Assembly (NCBI GenBank): GCA_964361075.1 | Contig: CAYHZL010000093.1 | Coordinates: 1-13,266, forward strand | DNA: 13,266 nt | Direction of reading: 5' to 3' | From: CAYHZL01 sp964361075 | GTDB lineage: Bacteria > Bacteroidota > Ignavibacteria > UBA10030 > UBA8401 | Shown: positions 7,964-13,266 of the stretch, one piece after another | Layout of the letters: each line of letters starts with the position of its first letter | Position numbering within the stretch: the first letter of the stretch is position 1 | The notes under the pieces: model-generated | The model's database searches: none | What the model saw: only the letters and a program-made list of their open reading frames with translations | What the model was told of the DNA's origin: nothing | Position numbers and translations under genes: made by a program

Positions 7964-9526
7964 TTATTTTTCCGAATCAATTTTTTTTATGAGCAGCGAA
8001 AATTTGTACACATCCTTGCCGCGAATGTTTTCCATCTCCACCGATTGCAGCGTGGCTTTCTCAAACATATTTGCAATGCGCGGTATCCGGGGACGATACA
8101 CAGAATATCCCGTCATATCAATAACACCTTCCGGACGCGAATTCATTTCTTTAATCCAGATTGAATTTACTTCTTCAACACTGTTTGTGAGATGATAAAA
8201 TACTTTGCTCCATCGGTTGTAATTCGGCACAACGGAATCGTACACAGCCAGCGCACTAATGTATTGTTGATTTTGCGATGTCAGGCTGTCTTGCAAAAAC
8301 TGCAGCCGCTGGTTTTCTGCTAATTTTTCCTGTCTCTTTTTTAACTCGCTGCCTGCCTTTTTCACTTCTTCGTTCTTCACCGCATAGCGCGACGTAAAAA
8401 ATAATGTGCTGGCAAAAATTAATACCATCAGCACATATCCATGCCATGCAAGTTTAAAAGTTTTTTGCCCTTCACGAACACTTGTCGGCAGTAAGTCCAC
8501 TGCATAGTAATGCGGATTTTTCGGTTCAAGCAAACGCATTGCAGCCGAAATGGGTATTGCATATTCGGACACAGTAGCGTCGGGACTTTCAGTAAATTCG
8601 GTTGTATCAAGTGCAGATGTTGTAATGTACTCGATGGGAGATTCGGCAAATTGCGGCGCGAGAAATTGTTTTAATTCTATCTTATGCGACTCACCGGCAA
8701 GAAACACTCTATCAATGCGCATGATGCCTGCGCTGTCTTGTTCCAATAAAATTCTGGAGTAGATTGTGTTTTCAATATTGGGAGTCAGTTTTCCTTCACT
8801 GATTACCGGCGCGAAGTGGAAAAATTTTTCGCCTTTCATAAAAATTAACCGGCTAAATTCGGTGCCGATGTAAACGATGATTGAAATTTCCGATTCGCCT
8901 AATTCATAATTACCGCGCACCATATTCATCAGCGAAATATCGGATGTTTCAATAAACGAAACACGCGGCACCCTCTTCCCGAGAAAATCGCGAATACTTT
9001 CAATCAAATCTATCAGGCTCAAACCATCTTCGCGTATTACGGAAAGAATTTGTCCTTCTGCCGCTTGAATGTAATCAACAGAATCAATTGTCGGCTTCGT
9101 TGCGCGTATTGCTGAAAGTTCGTCGACTAATTTGTTCTTTAGTTTGCTGCCTTTCAATCCAAACGAATCTTCAAAGGTTTGGTAATACACGCTCGGTTCA
9201 GAAATTGAATAGACTAACTGATACGCACTGACAGGATACGCGGAGAGCAACCCCAAGAGCACAGAACTGTTCGACTGATTTTCGCTTTCAGAAGTTTCCG
9301 CCTTGCCCCCGCCGATATCAAAACCTACGTCCATTATATCAAGCCCCTCAACACCGCTCATACTTTCGGATTGAGTGCGCTCTTCCAATCGCTTCATCAA
9401 CTGAACAGTTTGCACATCATGCAAAATAATTTTCTTATCTTTCAATGCAAGATGTACAAACTTTAAGTCGAGACCATCGACAAAAAGCGCTATCGCTATT
9501 TTACCTTCACCTTTTTTGTAAGGCAT
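7964..9526 (-). CDS. PilM-PilN fusion protein (GspL-like architecture)
   Basis: Residues 1-335 are PilM-like (actin-fold, cytoplasmic), with VYIGTEFSRLIFMKGEKFFH at 218-237, FLAGES at 275-280 and PISAAMRLLE at 325-334. Residues 342-352 (AVDLLPTSVRE) match the 'NLLPxRE' segment at the start of PilN, which binds PilM in systems where the two are separate. One membrane helix follows (about 361-379), then a coiled coil (383-415). A PilN-like periplasmic fold comes last: YNRWSKVFYHLTNSVEEVNS, then GYSVYRPRIPRIANMFE. The topology is cytoplasmic N-terminus and periplasmic C-terminus. The phosphate-1 loop (around 14-24, FVDGLDLKFVH) does not keep the DIGSSS motif of PilM, so ATP binding is doubtful. 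An acidic/Ser-rich insert occupies about 45-88. A type II secretion GspL is the alternative, but the flanking genes favour a pilus. Confidence 0.85.
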   Translation of the reverse strand: MPYKKGEGKIAIALFVDGLDLKFVHLALKDKKIILHDVQTVQLMKRLEERTQSESMSGVEGLDIMDVGFDIGGGKAETSESENQSNSSVLLGLLSAYPVSAYQLVYSISEPSVYYQTFEDSFGLKGSKLKNKLVDELSAIRATKPTIDSVDYIQAAEGQILSVIREDGLSLIDLIESIRDFLGKRVPRVSFIETSDISLMNMVRGNYELGESEISIIVYIGTEFSRLIFMKGEKFFHFAPVISEGKLTPNIENTIYSRILLEQDSAGIMRIDRVFLAGESHKIELKQFLAPQFAESPIEYITTSALDTTEFTESPDATVSEYAIPISAAMRLLEPKNPHYYAVDLLPTSVREGQKTFKLAWHGYVLMVLIFASTLFFTSRYAVKNEEVKKAGSELKKRQEKLAENQRLQFLQDSLTSQNQQYISALAVYDSVVPNYNRWSKVFYHLTNSVEEVNSIWIKEMNSRPEGVIDMTGYSVYRPRIPRIANMFEKATLQSVEMENIRGKDVYKFSLLIKKIDSEK

Positions 9527-9554
9527 TTTTTATCTTCTGTGAAAAATGAATAAG

Positions 9555-9690
9555 GACATCTCTAAAAACATTATCGTCATTGCGATCCGCCGAAGGCGGA
9601 GAAGCAATCTTCATTTCCGTGCGATAGAAGGAGATTGCTTCGGTCGTTCCTCCCTCGCAATGACAATTTTTTTAGGTTTTTAGAACTGCC
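9555..9690. repeat. Palindromic repeat, copy 1 (between pilT and the PilMN gene)
   Basis: This imperfect palindrome of about 136 bp has outer arms CATCTCTAAAAAC (9557-9569) and GTTTTTAGA (9676-9684). Inner arms are GTCATTGCGA and TCGCAATGAC, and a third pair is GAAGCAATCT and AGATTGCTTC. The left arm also holds a perfect small hairpin, TCCGCC-GAA-GGCGGA (9586-9600). It begins 6 nt after the pilT stop and fills most of the gap to the PilMN gene. Its orientation and length match copy 2. There is no coding potential. In RNA it would fold into a strong hairpin between two pilus genes. Confidence 0.88.
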
Positions 9691-9696
9691 CATAAG

Positions 9697-10962
9697 TTAA
9701 TTGCCGCCTAAAATTTGCTGCATCCGTTTTTTGTTGTTCGCATAATTCATCGCAGTATCAAGCGAGATTTTTTTCGTCAAGTACAGGCGTTTCAAATCTT
9801 GCTCCATTGTGATCATTCCTATTTCGCCTTGCTCTTGAATCATCTGATAAATTTCACCGGTATTACCATTTTTAATTGCCGCACGCACGGAAGCAGTCAT
9901 AATCATTATTTCGCGCGCCGCAACACGTTTACCATCAATACTGGGAATTAGTTTTTGCGACACGACCGCTTTGCAGACATCGGCAAAACGATTGCGAACG
10001 CGATCTTGCTCTATCGGCGGAACTTCGCCGATGACACGGTCAATACTTTCTACAGCCGACGCAGTATGCAGTGTTGAAAATACTTTATGACCGCTGTCCG
10101 TAATTTCAAGTGCAGTCATAATTGTTTCCGGATCGCGTAACTCACCAATCATAATGACATCCGGATCTTGCCGCAACGCTTGCACAGCGCCATCTTTAAA
10201 CGAAAGCACATCGCGCCCAACTTCTCTATGACGAATAATACACCGATCAGATTTGTGAACGTACTCAATTGGTGATGCAATAATTACGACATGTCCATCA
10301 ACGGTGTGGTTGTTAAAATCAATCATCGCATCAAGCGTGGAAGATTTTCCTGAACCGGTGATACCGGTAACTAAAATCAAACCTTCTTTTGTATGAGCGA
10401 GACTAACAATTTTTGTTACGTTGGGGTGAAATTCTAAACTTTTATATGGACGAACCGATGCGTTAATCGCGCGCATATTCATCGCAAGTTGATCTAAATC
10501 CATATACGCATCAGCACGAAAGCGGTGCATTATTTCGCCTTCAACAATCATGTACGAAAAATCTAAATTTTTAGTTTCATACAAAAATTGCCGTTGGCGC
10601 GCGGAAAGTAAATTTTGAATTAAAGAATTTGTATCATCGTGAGACAAATCCTCAAATGTTGGGTCTGGTTTTTTTGCGCCAAAAATTCTGTACCACACAT
10701 GTCCCCGTCCGCCATATCCGCCGAGATCAATATCAGAAGCGCTGATGGCAAACATGCGAAGCAATAATTGATTGATAAACTTTTGGAGAGTTGTTTTATT
10801 TTCAAGCGGAAGTTTTTCAACTAAATCGCCGCTAAAAATTAGCCGCTCAATTCCTCTTGAAGAATCAGGAAGTTGCTGAGAAATTTGCAGAAGAATTTCG
10901 CGCGTCTTTGCTTGAAGTTCATCTTCTATTACTAATGCAGTTGTAGCAACTTTAGTTTGCAT
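9697..10962 (-). CDS. pilT: PilT-family type IV pilus motor ATPase with altered Asp box
   Basis: The 421-residue hexameric ATPase is of the PilT/PilU retraction type, which pulls pilus subunits back into the inner membrane. Visible motifs: GITGSGKS Walker A at 200-207, DPDVIMIGELRD Walker B at 266-277, the His box VFSTLHT at 294-300, an arginine-rich HRFRADAY at 146-153 (cf. RFRVNAF in PilT) and AAIKNGNTGEIYQMI at 361-375, which matches the retraction-specific AIRNLIRE region. Residues 229-233 read ASPIE where most PilT proteins have EDPIE. An N-terminal extension of about 55 residues precedes the PAS-like domain, so the protein is longer than the usual 345-380. No good Shine-Dalgarno precedes the ATG, and an in-frame stop lies upstream. 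PilU is an alternative name; a PilB extension ATPase is unlikely because the large N-terminal region is missing. Confidence 0.93.
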   Translation of the reverse strand: MQTKVATTALVIEDELQAKTREILLQISQQLPDSSRGIERLIFSGDLVEKLPLENKTTLQKFINQLLLRMFAISASDIDLGGYGGRGHVWYRIFGAKKPDPTFEDLSHDDTNSLIQNLLSARQRQFLYETKNLDFSYMIVEGEIMHRFRADAYMDLDQLAMNMRAINASVRPYKSLEFHPNVTKIVSLAHTKEGLILVTGITGSGKSSTLDAMIDFNNHTVDGHVVIIASPIEYVHKSDRCIIRHREVGRDVLSFKDGAVQALRQDPDVIMIGELRDPETIMTALEITDSGHKVFSTLHTASAVESIDRVIGEVPPIEQDRVRNRFADVCKAVVSQKLIPSIDGKRVAAREIMIMTASVRAAIKNGNTGEIYQMIQEQGEIGMITMEQDLKRLYLTKKISLDTAMNYANNKKRMQQILGGN

Positions 10963-10997
10963 GTCTGAACGACTGACTAAGTGAGAATTAATTACTG

Positions 10998-11134
10998 GGC
11001 ATCTCTAAAAACTATATCCGTCATTGCGAGGAAGCGAAGCGACCGAAGCAATCTTTCAATTGAAAAGAAAAAACAAGATTGCTTCGCCAAAGAACGGCTC
11101 GCAATGACAATTATTTTTAGGTTTTTAGAGATGC
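10998..11134. repeat. Palindromic repeat, copy 2 (upstream of pilT)
   Basis: The termini are a perfect 14-bp inverted repeat, GCATCTCTAAAAAC (11000-11013) and GTTTTTAGAGATGC (11121-11134). Inside are GTCATTGCGAG and CTCGCAATGAC, then GAAGCAATCTT and AAGATTGCTTC around an A-rich centre. Copy 1 has the same order, length and orientation but a different middle. It would lie in the 5' leader of the pilT mRNA if transcription starts at the promoter near 11200. I saw no convincing target-site duplication. Confidence 0.88.
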
Positions 11135-11199
11135 ACTCAAGTTCTTAATCACAAGAGATATACTAAGACATTTCAAGTGATACATTATACGGTTGGGAA

Positions 11200-11228
11200 A
11201 ATATATTGAAAGCCTTACTGAAAGTCAA
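11200..11228 (-). promoter_or_regulatory. Sigma70-type promoter upstream of pilT
   Basis: On the minus strand TTGACT (11228-11223) is followed by a 17-nt spacer and TATATT (11205-11200). Each box has one mismatch to consensus and the spacing is optimal. It lies 40 bp after the stop of the 405-aa gene and would give a leader of about 230 nt before pilT, including the palindrome. It is the best candidate to drive pilT, PilMN, PilOP and pilQ as one unit. Confidence 0.55.
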
Positions 11229-11267
11229 TAAAGCTTATGTGGTTTTTTGGAAGATGACATAGTAAAA

Positions 11268-12485
11268 CTATTCGAGCCAAGAGAGAATTTCGAAGGCTGT
11301 AGTTACCGGAAAATATTTTGGGGCGTTGGCTACATCGGCTAATCGTGTATCAAAATCGGTTCTCAGATTATATCCCCGTCGCGAAGAACCAGTAGCACCA
11401 TTTGAAGTACCATACAATGCGTCAACCATCAATCCACCATACAAACGAAGCATGCCGGCAGGTCGTGTTGTTCCGTGTTCAACTTGAAGTCCGCCAGTTG
11501 CGCTATAAAATGAACCTTGTAAATTAAATTCGGTTGCAAGATTATCTTTTACTGTAATATCGCCATAAGCAACTACGCCGAGGAAATCTGTTGAAGTAGG
11601 ATTAGTTTTCGGATCCGTTCGAAGCACCAAATCATTCATAATTTCAACAGTACCACCTGTGGTTGCGGGTGGTATTCTGGTAGAGGCAAGTGTTACTCTT
11701 CCTGGAACTGATCCTTGAACATGAAGAACACCTTGATCAATTGCAATAATTCCGTTTGGAGCGAATGTTGAAAGACTTGTAGTTGTATATGTTCCGGCGG
11801 CAGATGTTTTCCATTGCACAGTACCATCAGCATTAAAAATAACAAATAAGTCTCCGCTTGTTTGTGCATGTCCGCCCGTACTTGCCGCAGTATAAATTGC
11901 CGTATAACTTGTAACTGCCGGTTGTGCAACACTAACGCCAGACTCAAATCCTCCCATAAATACTGGATTAGGTGGACGCGATCCAGCCATTGTAAGACCT
12001 GATAATGCTGTTGTTTTACCCATAAAAACAGGCGCACCCCAAGTTTTAAGTCTACCTTGTGTATGGTTGGGACCTCCAATTGTATCACCCGTTTCCCACA
12101 TCGCCGCAGAGGCATGAACACCACCATAGAAAGCAAATTTTGCAAACGAACTTGGCACCATTATTACAACAACTTGTGTGGTAGTGCTTTGGTAGGTACC
12201 TGTCGAAACAATTTGTACTTTACTTCCTGAAATATCAGTTACTGTTACATTTATTGTTCCTCCACCGAAAGAAAGATTGCTAAAGCCAGTTCTCCAAGTA
12301 GAGCTTTGAAATAATTGGCAACATGCCAAGTTAGCGCCTGCAACAGAAATTGTATTAAGCTGTGTATGCTCGTAATAATTTATAGCATTGGTAAGCGATA
12401 GAACGCCAACATCAGACATATTTTTTCCGGCTATCAAAAAAATTGTACTGAATCCTATCACCATAAAAATGGAAGTTCGTCCCAT
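11268..12485 (-). CDS. PilX-like pilus-associated protein with large C-terminal region
   Basis: This 405-residue protein is not a firm family match. Residues 5-20 are a hydrophobic helix. The following helix (NAINYYEHTQLNTISVAGAN, 33-52) resembles the N-terminal region of PilX-type minor pilins. The rest is Gly/Thr-rich and probably beta-structured. GGPNHTQGRLKTWG at 137-150, VVAYGDITVKDNL at 304-316 and the C-terminus (GYNLRTDFDTRL at 371-382, YFPVTTAFEILSWLE at 391-405) recall PilX-like and DUF4900-type pilus-associated proteins, from memory. No G-F-T-L-I-E prepilin motif is present, and an in-frame TAA a few codons upstream rules out a longer leader. The Shine-Dalgarno TAGGAG overlaps the stop of the upstream gene, 5 nt before the ATG, so the two genes are probably coupled. 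The likely site is anchored in the inner membrane or built into a pilus tip. Confidence 0.7.
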   Translation of the reverse strand: MGRTSIFMVIGFSTIFLIAGKNMSDVGVLSLTNAINYYEHTQLNTISVAGANLACCQLFQSSTWRTGFSNLSFGGGTINVTVTDISGSKVQIVSTGTYQSTTTQVVVIMVPSSFAKFAFYGGVHASAAMWETGDTIGGPNHTQGRLKTWGAPVFMGKTTALSGLTMAGSRPPNPVFMGGFESGVSVAQPAVTSYTAIYTAASTGGHAQTSGDLFVIFNADGTVQWKTSAAGTYTTTSLSTFAPNGIIAIDQGVLHVQGSVPGRVTLASTRIPPATTGGTVEIMNDLVLRTDPKTNPTSTDFLGVVAYGDITVKDNLATEFNLQGSFYSATGGLQVEHGTTRPAGMLRLYGGLMVDALYGTSNGATGSSRRGYNLRTDFDTRLADVANAPKYFPVTTAFEILSWLE

Positions 12486-12490
12486 AACAA

Positions 12491-12496
12491 CTCCTA
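12491..12496 (-). promoter_or_regulatory. Ribosome-binding site overlapping a stop codon
   Basis: TAGGAG on the minus strand contains the TAG stop of the minor pilin gene and serves as the Shine-Dalgarno of the next gene, 5 nt before its ATG. This arrangement favours re-initiation by the terminating ribosome and so matched amounts of the two pilin-like proteins. Confidence 0.65.
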
Positions 12497-13150
12497 TCTG
12501 TTACGTAGATTTTTTGCTACAATACGCACTTGTCTCCAATATGCAGATTGATACAATGTATCAAAAGCCGCAGTATTGACTAATCCGCCAACTTTTGCAT
12601 AGTTTTGTACTTCAATTGTAATTTGCATGTACTGTATCGTTCTCGGATCTGCAACAGGAGAACTTATTGAGTCTCTTAACGCATCGAAATACTTCAAATG
12701 AAATGTAGTAACACCTAAATTAACTCCTTGGGGAGTACTATTATTTTCAACTCGATATAAAAATCTGTCATTCGGATTTGGAGTTGAAGATGCTTCACTT
12801 GTAGGTCCGACATAATATGTAACCGAATCTAAATTTCCATCGCCAAGCCAACCTGTTGTTCCAACATCGCCTGTCGGCAGGTCGGTAAGATATTTTATTT
12901 TTATTGAGTCTGCGTATAGAATAGCGAGCGATGGATTCGAAATTTTTGAAGCATCTTGGCAATATCCAATTCTACGAAAATCTGTTTCTAACAAATTAGT
13001 AATTTCAACAAGATTTTCTTGAACAACTAAATCCATTCTATACGCTTGTACATTTTCTGAGCTGCTAATATTCATGCGAAGCGCCATCAATAGTAAACTT
13101 CCAAATACCATTGTTGAAGCAATAAGATCTAATATAGTTTGCGAGCCCAT
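12494..13150 (-). CDS. PilW/PulJ-like minor pilin-type protein
   Basis: The 218-residue protein has an N-terminal helix (residues 4-27, hydrophobic with a few polar residues) and then a pattern typical of PilW/PulJ minor pilins: LETDFRRIGY at 54-63, DSVTYYVG at 108-115, FLYRVENNS at 130-138, GVTTFHLKYFD at 146-156 and a C-terminal YWRQVRIVAKNLRN at 204-217. Such proteins sit at the pilus or pseudopilus tip and prime assembly. The N-terminus MGSQTILDLIA lacks the usual leader plus F-T-L-I-E; only one residue precedes the Gly, and an in-frame TAA lies four codons before the ATG. No strong Shine-Dalgarno is seen, only an A-rich leader. The gene is probably part of an operon that begins beyond the right edge, since I find no promoter in the remaining 116 bp. 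Confidence 0.72.
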   Translation of the reverse strand: MGSQTILDLIASTMVFGSLLLMALRMNISSSENVQAYRMDLVVQENLVEITNLLETDFRRIGYCQDASKISNPSLAILYADSIKIKYLTDLPTGDVGTTGWLGDGNLDSVTYYVGPTSEASSTPNPNDRFLYRVENNSTPQGVNLGVTTFHLKYFDALRDSISSPVADPRTIQYMQITIEVQNYAKVGGLVNTAAFDTLYQSAYWRQVRIVAKNLRNR

Positions 13151-13180
13151 AACTTTTTTTTATTCTCTATTGGGTTTAAT

Positions 13181-13250
13181 ACCCCGACGTCACAAAGTGA
13201 TCCCTTCGGGACTTGCGTCGTCATTCCCGCATGTTTTTGGCGGGAATCTA
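13181..13250. repeat. Palindromic intergenic repeat, 'GTCATTCCCGC' type
   Basis: Two hairpins lie next to each other. ATTCCCGC (13223-13230) and GCGGGAAT (13240-13247) pair around a 9-nt loop. Before it, AAGT-GAT-CCC and GGG-ACTT (about 13195-13213) pair around a TTC loop with a small bulge. Repeats with 'GTCATTCCCGC...GCGGGAAT' are, from memory, common between genes in many bacteria. The element may continue past the window edge. Confidence 0.7.
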
Positions 13251-13266
13251 TTTGTGGATGTTCGCC

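Larger units (their letters stand above)
10963..11267 (-). other. 305-bp intergenic region upstream of pilT
   Basis: There is no gene here. From right to left the gap holds a near-consensus promoter (11228-11200), about 65 bp of AT-rich sequence with a second perfect TATAAT (11189-11184) that has only a weak -35, the 137-bp palindromic repeat copy 2, and about 35 bp up to the pilT ATG. I see no small ORF with a start site on either strand and no intrinsic terminator after the upstream gene. Confidence 0.7.

Noticed and set aside
9555..11134. Composite transposon carrying pilT
   Set aside because: The flanking elements are short and non-coding, no transposase is present and I saw no target-site duplication. 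Kept only as a direct-repeat observation.
11693..12145. 150-codon minus-strand frame inside the PilX-like gene
   Set aside because: It lies wholly within the 405-aa gene in another frame, has no ribosome-binding site of note and lacks recognisable protein features.

Overview
The window comes from a moderately AT-rich Gram-negative bacterium. It encodes an outer-membrane secretin and a lipoprotein with a lipobox. The FCB group (Bacteroidota/Ignavibacteriota) is a plausible home, judged from the A-rich leaders, the Ig-repeat lipoprotein and the many palindromic intergenic repeats. That placement is inference and is not proven by any marker gene here. All seven confident genes lie on the minus strand, so the locus reads from right to left.

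Right part (13150-11268): two adjacent genes whose start and stop signals nearly touch. They encode a PilW/PulJ-like minor pilin (218 aa) and a PilX-like protein with a large C-terminal region (405 aa). Both lack a normal prepilin leader. A 305-bp gap follows, holding a good sigma70-type promoter and a 137-bp palindromic repeat.

Middle part (10962-5746): a type IV pilus machine set. It holds a PilT-family motor ATPase and then three tightly spaced genes that carry the whole canonical PilM-N-O-P-Q alignment/secretin set in condensed form: a PilM-PilN fusion, a PilO-PilP fusion and a short PilQ secretin. A second copy of the same 137-bp palindrome separates pilT from the PilMN gene, so pilT is bracketed by two direct copies. 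No extension ATPase (PilB), platform protein (PilC), major pilin or prepilin peptidase is in the window; they would have to lie elsewhere.

Left part (5551-161): a second family of palindromic repeat, then a near-consensus promoter, then a giant lipoprotein of about 1,796 residues. It is built from about 14 bacterial Ig-like domains arranged as four cycles of a higher-order repeat (order A-B-C-D, A-B-C-D, A-B-C, A-B-C). A clear intrinsic terminator closes the gene.

Working model (inference): the pilin-like proteins, PilT and the PilMN/PilOP/PilQ envelope complex form one pilus or pseudopilus machine. The giant lipoprotein is an outer-surface stalk or adhesin under its own promoter, possibly working with that machine. 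The most unusual points are the double fusion condensing PilMNOP, the non-canonical prepilin N-termini, the altered Asp box of the PilT-like ATPase and the two-level repeat architecture of the lipoprotein.
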